Assembly: GCF_014904695.1 (NCBI RefSeq)
Contig: NZ_JACXXN010000017.1
Location: 1 to 64,000 of the forward strand
Reading direction: 5' to 3'
Source: Nostoc sp. MG11
GTDB taxonomy: Bacteria > Cyanobacteriota > Cyanobacteriia > Cyanobacteriales > Nostocaceae
DNA: 64,000 nucleotides
Part shown: positions 8,487 through 17,265 of the stretch, one piece after another
Layout of the letters: every line of letters begins with the position of its first letter
How positions within the stretch are numbered: position 1 is the stretch's first letter
Notes under the pieces: generated by a model
Databases searched by the model: none
Told to the model about the DNA's origin: nothing
What the model saw: only the letters and a program-made list of their open reading frames with translations
Made by a program: the position numbers and the translations under genes

Positions 8487-10883
8487 ATGGCAACTGTAGA
8501 ATTAGAAAAAAAGGTCATGACTGAAGAAGAAGTGGCAAAGCTGTGGGAAGCGTTCAAAGTATTTGATACGGATGGCAGCGGTTCTATCTCGACAAAAGAA
8601 TTAGGGGAAGTGATGCGATCGCTAGGGCAAAATCCTGGCGACACCGAACTGCGCGACATGATCAAAGAAGTGGACGTTGACTTATCAGGCAGTATTGATT
8701 TCGAGGAATTTAAAACCCTGATGGTGTCAGCACAAGGCGATCGCAAAAGTCGTCTTCATCTGGCATTCAGCGTGTTTGATGAAGATGGTAGCGGTCAAAT
8801 TACTACAAATGAACTGCACAATGTAATGAGTCTATTTGGGCTAACGGATGCAGAACTCGAAGAAATGATTAAAGAGGTTGATCACGATGGTGATGCTTCT
8901 ATTGACTTTCAAGAGTTTATGAAACTGGTTCCAGAAGAGTCAGAAATAACCAGCGGCTATAAAGATTTACCCATTTCTTTTACTAGTTCCACGACAAATG
9001 ATGCAGCCACCGTTACCCCAGACGTAGCGGCGGCTACTACTGATGAATTCCCATTATCAACCACCACATCTTTTGGACAGGAAACATCCAGCGACAATCC
9101 AGAAGTAGCACGTTTGAAAGAACTGCTCGCGCAACACCCACAAGAGCAAAAAGAACGCGCCACCTCTCGCCTGCAAATGCAGATTGGTTTATTTCGTCTG
9201 ATTCAAGGAGCCGCCTACCGCTGCTTCCGCGAGAGTTTCTCAGCCAATCACGAAACCCACCTGCGCGTGAGAAACCTGCCCTACAAAATTACAGACTTTG
9301 TACAGTTTGTCCAAAAAGCGATCGCATTGTACAAAGGGTTAGATATCGTAGAAAAAGCTTGCTACCCCCTGTTAGATGCAGTCGTTGAATCAATCGAAAA
9401 AGAATACTCTCGGCTCCAAGACCGCATCAAGAACTGGAACACCATCCAAAAAACACCTGAGATGCTGGCTGAGGAAAAAGCGATGCAATCAGCACGCCGC
9501 AAATCCATCTCTGTCAAAGAGAAGTTTGCAGCGGGCGTGGAGTTCGCCATTACTGTTAAGAAAAAGCATTTCAGCTTTCGTGACATTGCAGCAGGCGTGC
9601 TAGCAATCAACGAACTCAACCGCCTCAGACAGATGGAACTAAATGTAGAGCTTACCCCACCTCCCCCGAAATCAGCAGGTGATCCCAAAGATTACCTCAC
9701 CCAGTGGAACCGCGTTATCCTCGACGATGCTTCAGAAGAAATACCTGGTACAATGATGCCAGTGGCTTACTGGTATGAAGATTTCATGCCGAAGTTGCTA
9801 GCTGCTTTTAGTGTCAACACTGCCGCTGATATCCAAAGTAACACCGTAGCTGACGAAGCAGCTTTGGCTCAGTGGTATGAAGATACTCAAGCAGTGGGAG
9901 AATTTGACCGCTATGGGGCGGATGTAGCACAGAACTTTGCTAAATGCACTCCCAAACAAAAGCTCGCAGTTAAGCAGGCATGGCGTTTAACGCATCACTA
10001 TCTTAATGGCGTGCAAAAACGGCGCGAACGCCAAGAGTTCGGGCGCGAGTCGGGGGCACTCTCGCAATATGTGGCATTCATTGATGTGTATTTGGCACGG
10101 AGTGATATTAAAGATGCCCAGATGCGCGTTAGCTTTCCTTATTACATTGGGCCTGGTGTGTGGCGTTTCTTCCACACCACAGCAGAAATCGTGTCTAGCA
10201 AGCCATACGAAAAACAAAAAGCACTAGTGGCAGTTTTTCAAGACTTCTTTAAACTATTTGCCACGATGTACCCCTGCCCTTACTGCCGCCATCACCTCAA
10301 TATGTATGTGGTGCAGAACAAAGAGGTCGATATGTACCCGGTAGAGTATCTTTTGCTCGGACGCGACCCGCAACTGAACAATTTTGAGGTGTCGATGGAG
10401 GCCAAGCTGTCTACAGTCGTGGATGGTGACGCCTTGCGCTTATTTTTCTGGAAACTACATAACACTGTTTCCTCATCTATTGCTCGCTCCGAGGAGTGGT
10501 ATCACAAGGATGAGAAAGCTTTTTATACTACCCGCTACTGGCCTAGTCTAGACTCCGAACTGGCACGAGGCAAAGCGCTCAAGCACCTCAGCGTTTCCGT
10601 TGAGCGCTTATATCGCCTCTATGGGATTCTTAAACCAGCATCGCGGTTGGCAGGAGTAAGAGCAACTCTCCAAAAGCTGATAGAGAAAGGCGATGAGTCA
10701 GGCATCAAAGAAGCGTGTACACTAGCCGAAGATTATATCAAAGAGTTGGAATCATCTGTGATCACCGGTCAATTTCTTCAGGAAACCTACCGCTTTGACC
10801 CTGAAATTGTAGATAAAACTCCCCACTTTACTCCTGAAGAGGAAGAGTTTGCCCGCAGTGGGGTGTTTGTAGAAGTCGTATAA
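8487..10883 (+). CDS. Calmodulin-like EF-hand / Erv-Alr sulfhydryl oxidase fusion protein
   Basis: The ATG at 8487 has GAGG nine bases upstream and is preferred to the TTG at 8484; the product has 798 aa. Residues 1-145 hold four EF-hand loops starting at D27 ([12 protein letters not shown]), D63 ([12 protein letters not shown]), D98 ([12 protein letters not shown]) and D132 ([12 protein letters not shown]), a calmodulin-like pair of pairs. A Ser/Thr/Ala-rich linker (about 150-205) leads to a helical region of unknown family (about 210-540). Residues about 550-680 resemble the Erv/Alr oxidase fold: [13 protein letters not shown], then [10 protein letters not shown] with a CxxC at C597/C600, then [13 protein letters not shown]. 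This enzyme class forms disulfides using FAD and oxygen. No signal peptide is visible, which is odd for a disulfide enzyme. The Erv call rests on motif order alone; the EF-hands are certain. Confidence 0.75.
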   Translation: MATVELEKKVMTEEEVAKLWEAFKVFDTDGSGSISTKELGEVMRSLGQNPGDTELRDMIKEVDVDLSGSIDFEEFKTLMVSAQGDRKSRLHLAFSVFDEDGSGQITTNELHNVMSLFGLTDAELEEMIKEVDHDGDASIDFQEFMKLVPEESEITSGYKDLPISFTSSTTNDAATVTPDVAAATTDEFPLSTTTSFGQETSSDNPEVARLKELLAQHPQEQKERATSRLQMQIGLFRLIQGAAYRCFRESFSANHETHLRVRNLPYKITDFVQFVQKAIALYKGLDIVEKACYPLLDAVVESIEKEYSRLQDRIKNWNTIQKTPEMLAEEKAMQSARRKSISVKEKFAAGVEFAITVKKKHFSFRDIAAGVLAINELNRLRQMELNVELTPPPPKSAGDPKDYLTQWNRVILDDASEEIPGTMMPVAYWYEDFMPKLLAAFSVNTAADIQSNTVADEAALAQWYEDTQAVGEFDRYGADVAQNFAKCTPKQKLAVKQAWRLTHHYLNGVQKRRERQEFGRESGALSQYVAFIDVYLARSDIKDAQMRVSFPYYIGPGVWRFFHTTAEIVSSKPYEKQKALVAVFQDFFKLFATMYPCPYCRHHLNMYVVQNKEVDMYPVEYLLLGRDPQLNNFEVSMEAKLSTVVDGDALRLFFWKLHNTVSSSIARSEEWYHKDEKAFYTTRYWPSLDSELARGKALKHLSVSVERLYRLYGILKPASRLAGVRATLQKLIEKGDESGIKEACTLAEDYIKELESSVITGQFLQETYRFDPEIVDKTPHFTPEEEEFARSGVFVEVV

Positions 10884-10897
10884 ATAACAATAATTCG

Positions 10898-10935
10898 TAC
10901 AAGTAAGGTAAATCTTCTTATTCACCTTACTTGTA
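10898..10935 (+). terminator. Hairpin downstream of the EF-hand/Erv gene
   Basis: TACAAGTAAGGT (10898-10909) pairs perfectly with ACCTTACTTGTA (10924-10935), followed by TCAGTTTAATT. It starts 15 bp past the stop codon. The U-tract is weak, but position and stem strength fit an intrinsic terminator. Confidence 0.6.
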
Positions 10936-11102
10936 TCAGTTTAATTGCACTTCTTTAGTACCTAAATATAATGCAGGAATTCTATTTGATTTTTGAAAAG
11001 ATTTTCACCTATAATCCTTGTCAAACAGATTTTTAAATTTCAGTATACTTTCAAAAGTAAAATCAGAGTCAGAGAATAAGTTTTTTAATTTTTAGATTAG
11101 AT

Positions 11103-12683
11103 ATGGATTTATTAATTATCTTGGCTGAAGTCAGTATTGTCATCTTCATTTTCTTGTTAGGAAACTGGCTTTTGAACAAGGTTGTCAAACTATTTTTGAA
11201 ACATTCTCTAGTCAAAAACCAGGGAAGAAGTATCAACACTCTGCGTCAAAATATTAAAGTGTTGTTGATACTTACTTGTTTGCTGTCATGCCTTCTGATT
11301 ATCGGTGCTAATGCTTTTCTACTTTATCGAGGCGAAAATCTTCAACAATACACGCTCTTATTGATTAAGCGTATCCCATCGGGATTTTGGGTAAGTTTAG
11401 GAATTGGCTGCGCTCAAAGCATTGGTACTTTGATTTTAGCTGCGATCGCAGTCAAATTTGTGCGCTATTGGTTCAAGGTAGCTAACATTCGTGCCAAGAG
11501 AATTGAACAAAGCACTACCGATGATCAAAGTATTGATACGTTCTTTGCCAACCTCAACAACATTGTTACCACTGGATTGTGGTTGTGGGCTGTCATTTGG
11601 TGCAGCAAGTTTCTTAAAGTACCAGTAGTCATCTCTGAATACCTGTCCATCCTGCTGCGAATCTATCTGATAGTTGCCGTTGGATTACTCATACCAAAAG
11701 CGATCACCGCGATTATTGATAGTCTAGATGCTCTGAGTATAAGATACTCCAGTCCTAACAACCTTTTGAGATTCTACGATCGCCTACGACACCTAATCCC
11801 CTTTTTGAAGAGGTGTCTGGAATTTGTAATTTATGTCTGCGTAGCAACATTAGTGATCCAGCAAGTCCAGTTCATCGCTAACATCGCAATTTTTGGGCCT
11901 CGAATTGTTAAGATAGTCGGCGTCATTTTCATCAGCCGTGTTTTATTTGAAGTTGTTTACTTACTAGTTGAAGAAATATTATTCAAAGACCAAAATCTCA
12001 CTGACATACAAACAAGCAGACGTCTCACCCTCGTTCCTCTGATTCGTAGTTTTTTACAATATCTAGTTTACTTCGGTGCGATCGTCTCTATCCTCTATAT
12101 CCTCGACATCAATCCTACTCCCGTACTCGCTGGTGCAGGTATTCTTGGTATAGCTGTGGGTTTTGGGGCGCAGACACTAATTAATGATATAGTTTGCGGC
12201 TTTTTTATTCTGTTTGAAAATTATTACTTAGTTGGTGACTATATTGAGGCGGGGAAAGCGGAAGAGAGGGTTGTAGAAGGAATTGTAGAAGCAATTGAAC
12301 TGAGAACTACTCGTGTCAGACATCCTAATGGTCAATTACAGATTATTCGTAACGGCGATATTGGCTCAATTACCAACTACTCTAAACAGTATATCTATGC
12401 AGTCGTAGAAGTTAGCATACCTTATGACTCTAATTTAGCTCATGTATATAAAGTGATTGAGGAAGTGGGAGAACAATTAAAAGTAAATTACCCAGATGTA
12501 CTCGAACCGACGCTGATAGATGGAGTAGAGAGTCTAGGAGAATCTAATTTGTTGTTACGAACATTGACCAAAGTCAAGCCCGGAAAGCATCTTCAAATAC
12601 AGCGGGTTCTACGGAAAATTTTTACTGATGCTTTAGTCCGGGAAGGAATTACAATTCCCTTAACTGTTAAAACTAGCGACTAG
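11103..12683 (+). CDS. MscS-family mechanosensitive ion channel
   Basis: The 526-aa membrane protein has several N-terminal hydrophobic helices (about 1-25, 50-75, 100-125, 160-200, 235-280, 310-340). The pore-lining MscS helix follows, with VLAGAGILGIAVGFGAQTLI and then NDIVCGFFILFENYYLVGDY. The beta domain has IELRTTRVRHPNGQLQIIRN. It is longer than E. coli MscS (286 aa), as is common for cyanobacterial paralogues with extra transmembrane helices. It should open under hypo-osmotic membrane tension and release solutes. It lies 219 bp after the EF-hand gene with a hairpin between, so it is probably separately transcribed. Confidence 0.92.
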   Translation: MDLLIILAEVSIVIFIFLLGNWLLNKVVKLFLKHSLVKNQGRSINTLRQNIKVLLILTCLLSCLLIIGANAFLLYRGENLQQYTLLLIKRIPSGFWVSLGIGCAQSIGTLILAAIAVKFVRYWFKVANIRAKRIEQSTTDDQSIDTFFANLNNIVTTGLWLWAVIWCSKFLKVPVVISEYLSILLRIYLIVAVGLLIPKAITAIIDSLDALSIRYSSPNNLLRFYDRLRHLIPFLKRCLEFVIYVCVATLVIQQVQFIANIAIFGPRIVKIVGVIFISRVLFEVVYLLVEEILFKDQNLTDIQTSRRLTLVPLIRSFLQYLVYFGAIVSILYILDINPTPVLAGAGILGIAVGFGAQTLINDIVCGFFILFENYYLVGDYIEAGKAEERVVEGIVEAIELRTTRVRHPNGQLQIIRNGDIGSITNYSKQYIYAVVEVSIPYDSNLAHVYKVIEEVGEQLKVNYPDVLEPTLIDGVESLGESNLLLRTLTKVKPGKHLQIQRVLRKIFTDALVREGITIPLTVKTSD

Positions 12684-13089
12684 CAAAGCTTAAAGCCAGG
12701 CAAACTCACCGAATTTTAGATTTTAAATTTTGGATTTTGGATTGAATGATTCAAAATCCAAAATTTAAACAGGCCTGTTCGCGCAGCGTCTCCAAGAGTT
12801 CAGGACTTACGCACTCAGATCCCCCAACCCCCTTAAAAAGGTGGCTTTAGAAGTTCCCCCCTTTTTAAGGGGAGCCAGCGCGGTCTTCTCCCTTCGCGTA
12901 GCGTCTCGTAGAGAAGGGGAGACGCAATCATGCGATGGAGTCTCCCCAAGTGGAGCGACTGGCGTGGGCTAGGGGGGATCTAGGTTTCAGGCTTCAGTGC
13001 GTAAGTCCTAGAGTTGTCCCGTGAATTTATTCATGGAACAAATCTAAAATCCAAAATTTTTAGTGAAGTCCCTGCATTTATGTATAAGG
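12684..13089. other. Repeat-filled intergenic region
   Basis: Holds an AT-rich inverted repeat (TTTTGGATTTTGG / CAAAATCCAAAATT, about 12720-12766) just after the MscS gene, the MITE-like element at 12802-13009, and further AAAATCCAAAAT tracts to 13117. The last tract replaces the 3' part of the toxin gene next door. Confidence 0.6.
12802..13009. mobile_element. MITE-like element with AGGACTTACGCACT terminal inverted repeats
   Basis: Perfect 14-bp terminal inverted repeats lie at 12802-12815 (AGGACTTACGCACT) and 12996-13009. Subterminal GATCCCCC/GGGGGATC is also inverted. The 208-bp interior has no gene but carries a nested repeat (GGGAGCCAGCGCGG... to GACTGGCGTGGG). A shorter element with the same ends is at 31699-31826. 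It presumably moves, or moved, with a transposase supplied elsewhere. Confidence 0.75.
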
Positions 13090-13176
13090 TCAATCTAAAA
13101 TCCAAAATCCAAAATCCTTGCATTGGCTCACTTCTTCAGAATTTGGAAGTGGCTCTCCATTACTGCCCTGACTCAC
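13090..13176 (-). pseudogene. Truncated Txe/YoeB-type toxin gene (copy 1)
   Basis: A GTG at 13176-13174 overlaps the antitoxin stop as GTGA and encodes MSQGSNGEPLPNSEEVS, the same N-terminus as the intact toxin at 22597-22905. After residue 17 the homology stops at an AAAATCCAAAAT repeat tract and the frame ends at 13090. The whole catalytic part is missing, so this copy cannot make toxin. Confidence 0.75.
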
Positions 13177-13418
13177 CAATCCAATTCCTCATCGCATTCT
13201 TGGATCGGAGTTGCTAGTCCTTCTTTAATAGATTCTCGCATTCCAGATATAGATAACAGATTAAGAGTCTCCTGAATTGCAGACCAGTCTTTTTGGGCAA
13301 GCAGAATTGCATTACCACGATCGCCCTGAATGATTACAGGCTTACCCTGCTCTGCAACTTGGTCTATCAGCTCTTGTAAATTATTTTGAGCGTCGTTGAC
13401 AGGAAGCGAAGACATCAT
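13173..13418 (-). CDS. Phd/YefM-type antitoxin (copy 1, intact)
   Basis: The 81-aa protein has the Phd/YefM N-terminal DNA-binding form: PVNDAQNNLQELIDQVAEQG, then KPVIIQGDRGNAILLAQKDW. The C-terminal part (SIKEGLATPIQECDEELDW) would bind and mask the toxin. Such proteins repress their own operon and neutralise a Txe/YoeB-type mRNA interferase. Two ATG codons (13418 and 13415) can serve as start. The partner toxin is reduced to 17 residues, so this is a solitary antitoxin. It could still neutralise the toxin made from the second copy at 22.6 kb, because the two antitoxin sequences differ at few positions outside that copy's nonsense codon. Confidence 0.85.
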   Translation of the reverse strand: MMSSLPVNDAQNNLQELIDQVAEQGKPVIIQGDRGNAILLAQKDWSAIQETLNLLSISGMRESIKEGLATPIQECDEELDW

Positions 13419-13646
13419 GCTTTTTTAGCTCACGATAACTTTACTTTAGTTTATCTACGAACTTATGCAAGCAAGTAGCGATCGCCTTAAATTATAGTGA
13501 GTAAGGGTAATGTCTGACGACAAGTCGCTGCACGTCTAGCCTTTTATGATAATGGTAAAAAATGCGAGCGATCGCCGCTGTTATCGGTTGGATTTGGTTT
13601 CCTCGAAGTACAATTAAATCTATATTTAAACAAGAATCACAGCAGT

Positions 13647-13871
13647 ATGATCACTCTGCAACAAGCACTCGATACAATTAGCCAACTCCCACCAGAACAG
13701 CAAGAAATGCTACTAGAAATTATCAAGAATCGCCTGATCGAAACTCGTCGTCAAGAAATTGCACAGGATGCGAAAGTTGCGATCGCTGCTTTTCATCAAG
13801 GTCAACTGTCTCATCAGTCTGTTGCAGAAATTATTACAGAATTACGAACGACGCTGCTAGAAAATGAATGA
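13647..13871 (+). CDS. Small antitoxin of a RelE/YafQ-type pair
   Basis: This 74-aa, mostly helical protein begins MITLQQALDTISQLPPEQQE and is rich in Glu and Gln. It precedes a RelE-superfamily toxin and overlaps it by four bases (ATGA, 13868-13871), the usual sign of translational coupling. The N-terminal pattern is common among cyanobacterial toxin partners. It is assigned as antitoxin mainly from size, charge and position. Confidence 0.7.
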   Translation: MITLQQALDTISQLPPEQQEMLLEIIKNRLIETRRQEIAQDAKVAIAAFHQGQLSHQSVAEIITELRTTLLENE

Positions 13872-14152
13872 GACAATTAGTTCTAACCTCGAAATTCAAA
13901 CGCTCATTCCGTAAGTTCGTTCTCCGTAATCCTAAGCTACAAGAAAGAATTGAAGACACCTTGCAACAGATGCAAGAGGATGTTTTTCTGCCCCGACTTG
14001 GTACACACTCTCTTCAAGGCGAGTTAGCGGGATTAAGAGCCTGTTCCTGTGGTTACGACTGCCGAATTGTTTTTTCACTCGAAATCGATAACGAAACCAA
14101 CGAAGATGTTATCATCTTGCTTGATATTGGAACCCACGATGAAGTCTACTGA
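13868..14152 (+). CDS. RelE/YafQ-type mRNA interferase toxin
   Basis: The 94-aa protein is basic in its first half (KFKRSFRKFVLRNPKLQERI). It ends with the RelE-fold strands LAGLRACSCGYDCRIVFSLE and VIILLDIGTHDEVY. The length and the pattern HSLQGELAGLR...CRIVF...LDIGTHD match ribosome-dependent mRNA interferases of the RelE/ParE superfamily. It is coupled to the upstream antitoxin through an ATGA overlap. It belongs to a different family from the two Phd/Txe copies nearby. Confidence 0.8.
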   Translation: MRQLVLTSKFKRSFRKFVLRNPKLQERIEDTLQQMQEDVFLPRLGTHSLQGELAGLRACSCGYDCRIVFSLEIDNETNEDVIILLDIGTHDEVY

Positions 14153-14231
14153 GAGAAATCCTGCGTTGATGCACAACCCAGACATCACGTTCTGAATATT
14201 CTTTGATGTCTAATGGTGCGATCGCCTCCGC

Positions 14232-14373
14232 TACCATCCTATCTTCATTAATCCTCAAACAAAGGAAGCAAAAGCCGCCTGTGAAGTCTGCCGTAAATAT
14301 GTTTGGAAGCCAAGAAGAAGCTAAAAGCGAGGATTAATGAGAAGAGAACAGAAAAAATAAACCTCTAATCTCC
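14232..14373 (+). pseudogene. Duplicated 3' end of the caspase-STAND-WD40 gene
   Basis: From TACCATCCTATCTTCATTAA at 14232 this stretch is nearly identical to 21977-22110, the last 35 codons and 3' flank of the WD40 protein gene. An extra A at TTTGGAAGCC shifts the frame relative to the parent's TTTGGAGCC. As in the parent, a 21-bp minisatellite follows. It is a non-functional gene tail left by segmental duplication. Confidence 0.8.
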
Positions 14374-14408
14374 AATGTTGAGACTTAGAACTCCAGTTTT
14401 CACCTTCG

Positions 14409-14660
14409 GAACTCGGAACTTCGTGCTCAGAACTCGGAACTTCGTGCTCAGAACTCGGAACTTCGTGTTCGGAACTCGGAACTTCGTGTTCGGAACTCGG
14501 AACTTCGTGCTCAGAACTCGGAACTTCATGCTCAGAACTCGGAACTTCGTGTTCAGAACTCGGAACTTCGTGCTCAGAACTCGGAACTTCGTGCTCAGAA
14601 CTCGGAACTTCGTGCTCAGAACTCGGAACTTCGTGCTCAGAACTCGGAACTTCGTGCTCA
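14409..14660. repeat. 21-bp minisatellite, 12 units
   Basis: Twelve tandem 21-bp units begin GAACTCGGAACTTCG and end in TGCTCA, TGTTCG or TGTTCA. Three unit variants alternate, and one unit reads TTCATG for TTCGTG. Because 21 is a multiple of three, open frames run through both strands (heptapeptides SSEHEVP and LRTRNFV); I regard these as non-coding. A related 10-unit array is at 22259-22468. Confidence 0.9.
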
Positions 14661-14706
14661 GAACTGCAACAACCGAGATACAAGGGTCAATTATTGTGAG
14701 TGAAAG

Positions 14707-14735
14707 GCGTAGGCGTAGCTCGTCGGAGACATCGC
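14707..14735. repeat. Second copy of the GCGTAGGCGTAGC interspersed repeat
   Basis: A 29-bp element of the same family as the one that breaks the gene at 445-473, here in intergenic DNA. Confidence 0.65.
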
Positions 14736-14750
14736 TTGTAATATTATGGT

Positions 14751-14808
14751 GCATCTACGCTTACCTGAGAACTAGGATATTCTAAACTGGAACTACATTG
14801 TAAGCACT
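14751..14808 (+). repeat. Duplicate of the hicB upstream region
   Basis: GCATCTACGCTTACCTGAGA through TTGTAAGCACT matches 23213-23271, immediately before the hicB-like gene, with few changes. Here a different antitoxin-like gene follows, so a promoter segment has been re-used or the hicB copy lost. Confidence 0.7.
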
Positions 14809-14834
14809 AAAAATTAGATAGGAGGTAAACAACA

Positions 14835-15050
14835 ATGCTACGAACCATTGAAGAAACTTATAAAAATGGCAAAATTGAACTAGCTGAAACACCACAAGGT
14901 ATCACTGAAAGCAGAGTCTTTGTTACTTTCTTAGAAACAAAACCCACGACTTGGCCAGAAAAGATTATGCAACATCAAGGTGTAGTAGAAAGTATTATTT
15001 TTGAGTCCTACCAAGAAGAACTGCTACCACCTAACGAAATCGAGTTGTAA
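14835..15050 (+). CDS. Small antitoxin-like protein (DUF104/AF2212-like)
   Basis: The 71-aa protein begins LRTIEETYKNGKIELAETPQ and continues with a short beta strand (RVFVTFLE), the layout of AF2212/DUF104-type antitoxins that partner PIN-domain toxins. A strong ribosome binding site (AGGAGGT, about 14819-14825) precedes the ATG. The stop TAA shares its last base with the ATG of a short PIN-like remnant (TAATG), the expected antitoxin-toxin overlap. The toxin is broken after about seven residues, so this is an orphan antitoxin. The upstream 58 bp are copied from the hicB promoter region. Confidence 0.65.
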   Translation: MLRTIEETYKNGKIELAETPQGITESRVFVTFLETKPTTWPEKIMQHQGVVESIIFESYQEELLPPNEIEL

Positions 15051-15088
15051 TGATGAGTTACTTACTCGATACCTTTGAGCGTCGCTGA
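15050..15088 (+). pseudogene. N-terminal scrap of a PIN/VapC-type toxin gene
   Basis: ATG at 15050 or 15053 encodes MSYLLDT, the typical start of VapC/PIN toxins with its first catalytic aspartate. Homology then ends abruptly at the junction with a copied Phd gene start, and a TGA follows at 15086-15088. Twelve codons at most remain. Confidence 0.5.
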
Positions 15089-15138
15089 CGGGAAGCGAAG
15101 ACATCATGCTTTTTTTGGCTCACAATAACTTTACTTTA
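15077..15138 (-). pseudogene. Third copy of the Phd antitoxin gene start and promoter
   Basis: The 62 bp match 13388-13450 and the corresponding part of the 23.1-kb copy. They include the double ATG (15107 and 15104) and code for MMSSLPVSDAQ on the minus strand before the homology ends in the PIN-like remnant. Only the promoter-proximal piece survives. Confidence 0.7.
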
Positions 15139-15166
15139 CTCTTGTTCTTCAGCAGAGAGATGCTAC

Positions 15167-17098
15167 TTATGGCTGCTGGAGTTCCTTAATTCTGTCCTGC
15201 GCTTTTTGAGCATTGAATATCTCTCCTTTTTTCTGAAACAGAGAGACTGCATCCTGGTAATTTTTAATGGCTTCCGGTTTATTGCCTAGTTCAGAGTTGA
15301 GATCTCCCAAGCTGATATGGGCAGAGGCTTTACCAAAATAGTTAGCCGCAGGATTGGTAGATCCCCAGTTCTTGTTGATAGCAATTCCCTGCATGAAATC
15401 CCTGAGTGCTCCTTGGCGATCGGCATCTGAGAAGTAGCGGGCAAGCCCCCGGTAATAGTAGGCAATAGCTAGGTCAGACTTAAGATTGATTGCCTGTTTG
15501 AAATCTTCAAAAGCGGGTCGAAATTCGCCCAACGAATAGTGAACAAAACCTCTATTGAAGTAGGCAGAGGCACTACCATAGTAGTTAGTGTCAGGATTTT
15601 CTGTTCCCCAGTTTTTGTTAACTTGAATTGCTTTAGTGTAATCTGCGATCGCTCCCTGGTTATTCCCTTGGTTTTGTTTGTTGAATGCCTGATTATACAA
15701 ATCCAATGAACTAATCTTGGTTGAGTCAGATGAAGTAGAACTGGTAATTGATGCAGGTGATTCAATTGGTTGATCGCGGGATGATGTTACCCCCAAATAA
15801 GCTACTAAAGCTAGAAAAGTAGCAATGCTGGCCCCAATAAGGAGTTTAGGGTTTCTCAGAAAAGTAAAAGCCTGCATTCTTGGAGGCTTAATTCTAGGTG
15901 GCGTAGGAATTTCAGCTTGGCTTGCAGCTAGGGCTTTGTTTGATGGGTTGACAGGTGTCACATCTTCACTGCGGAAGTCAGTTTGAGCCTGAATCACTTC
16001 CTTCGGTTCACTTAAAGGTTGGATTGCGTTTTTCTGGGAAGTAATTTGAGCTTCAATTAGGGCAATGTCTTCATCTCTGAGTTGTAAAACTCGTTGTAAA
16101 TGTTTTAACTCATTTTGAGTGTGGCTGCTGAGAGAGTGCTCACGCCCAATCGCCTCAATTAAAACTTGCTCATAGCGCTGCAATCTTTTCTGGTACTCCT
16201 GGTAAGGTTTAAGCACCTCATCTTCAATTGCCGCAGCAACTTCAGGTAGCAGTCCCAGCCCATCTCGTAAGGCATCTAAGGTATTACGCCCTACGACAGA
16301 AATCATGCCACGAATGGCAAAATGCTCAACTTCTTTACGATACCTTAGCTTTGGATCTTCGATGGGCGCTTGAGAAAGACGAATCTTGTAGCCTTCTTTG
16401 ACGGCATAAATTTCTGGTTTCATTGCTGGCGCAGCTTCTTGAACTTTCCCTTTGGCATACTCATGCAACTCATCAATTGAAACTACACCATCGCTATCAA
16501 GATCTGCTGCTCCCGTCGCAATTCCTTCGACTAGATAACGAGTATAAGTGGAAAGGTCTGATCCCTCCTGCTCGAAAGAATACTGGGTGGAAGTCGAAGA
16601 CGTAAGGACAGCCCGTCCTTCTCCTCCCAGTTGGCTTTTAACATCTACAGAACCGTCATCCTTAGCTAACCAACCTTCAGCAAATGCTCCACTAAAGCAA
16701 CAATCTAGAATTACAACTTGTCGCTTAGAGCGGCTATTGCTCATAATGTCTTGCACAAAACTGGCTGGAACTGCTGTTGCTCGAATCAGTTCGCCCTGTG
16801 GGGTTTTACGAGTCATGCGAGTAGCCAGATGCAGCTTACCGTTGTCGTCTTTGACGCCATGACCAGAGAAAAACAGCAGTACTAGATCGTCTTTCTTGCG
16901 ACCCGAAAACAATGTTTCAATCGCCTCCTGCATCTCCTGAGGCGTAGGATTTGACAACATTTTAACGTCATCAAATCCACCCACATCGGGGTGCTGTAAT
17001 ACTCGCTGCATTGCCTCTATGTCTCTGGCAGATCCAGGCAGGGGGGTCAAATCAGGTTCGTAATCACTGACCCCAATCACCAGTGCCATCTTAGCCAT
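15167..17098 (-). CDS. Caspase-like (peptidase C14) membrane protein with C-terminal TPRs
   Basis: This 643-aa protein has a caspase/metacaspase-like domain at residues 1-240 (MALVIGVSDYEPDLTPLPG). The catalytic His is H80 in LLFFSGHGV and the catalytic Cys C134 in VVILDCCFSGAF. An EF-hand-like loop, DLDSDGVVSIDEL, lies near residue 200. A helical coiled region follows (about 290-350), then a single membrane helix (about 411-431, LLIGASIATFLALVAYLG), then TPR-like repeats (about 460-635) with ADYTKAIQ and AFEDFKQAINL. The protease would face the cytoplasm with the TPRs across the membrane, or the reverse. Such caspase homologues act in stress or conflict responses in cyanobacteria; the substrate is unknown. 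It is flanked by toxin-antitoxin debris on one side and hicA/nucleotidase debris on the other. Confidence 0.88.
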   Translation of the reverse strand: MAKMALVIGVSDYEPDLTPLPGSARDIEAMQRVLQHPDVGGFDDVKMLSNPTPQEMQEAIETLFSGRKKDDLVLLFFSGHGVKDDNGKLHLATRMTRKTPQGELIRATAVPASFVQDIMSNSRSKRQVVILDCCFSGAFAEGWLAKDDGSVDVKSQLGGEGRAVLTSSTSTQYSFEQEGSDLSTYTRYLVEGIATGAADLDSDGVVSIDELHEYAKGKVQEAAPAMKPEIYAVKEGYKIRLSQAPIEDPKLRYRKEVEHFAIRGMISVVGRNTLDALRDGLGLLPEVAAAIEDEVLKPYQEYQKRLQRYEQVLIEAIGREHSLSSHTQNELKHLQRVLQLRDEDIALIEAQITSQKNAIQPLSEPKEVIQAQTDFRSEDVTPVNPSNKALAASQAEIPTPPRIKPPRMQAFTFLRNPKLLIGASIATFLALVAYLGVTSSRDQPIESPASITSSTSSDSTKISSLDLYNQAFNKQNQGNNQGAIADYTKAIQVNKNWGTENPDTNYYGSASAYFNRGFVHYSLGEFRPAFEDFKQAINLKSDLAIAYYYRGLARYFSDADRQGALRDFMQGIAINKNWGSTNPAANYFGKASAHISLGDLNSELGNKPEAIKNYQDAVSLFQKKGEIFNAQKAQDRIKELQQP

Positions 17099-17265
17099 TT
17101 TTGACCTCTTATATCGAAAATAACCAAAAGCTATAAAGTAGTTGCTGTTATTTTATCGAATGTATTTGCAGTCGTTTAAAATCGGATTTGTCAAAATAAT
17201 TTCAAATGCGGGAGAGACAATACTTGCCAAAACAACTGGGAAACTCTGTCTACTCCCTGCTTCTT

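Noticed and set aside
14409-14660. CRISPR array
   Set aside because: Units are strictly tandem with no spacers, so it is a minisatellite. No cas-like gene is nearby.
14321-14785. Long open frames on both strands through the first 21-bp array (heptapeptides SSEHEVP, LRTRNFV)
   Set aside because: A 21-bp unit without stops keeps frames open by arithmetic. No ribosome binding site or conserved flank supports translation, and opposite strands are equally open.
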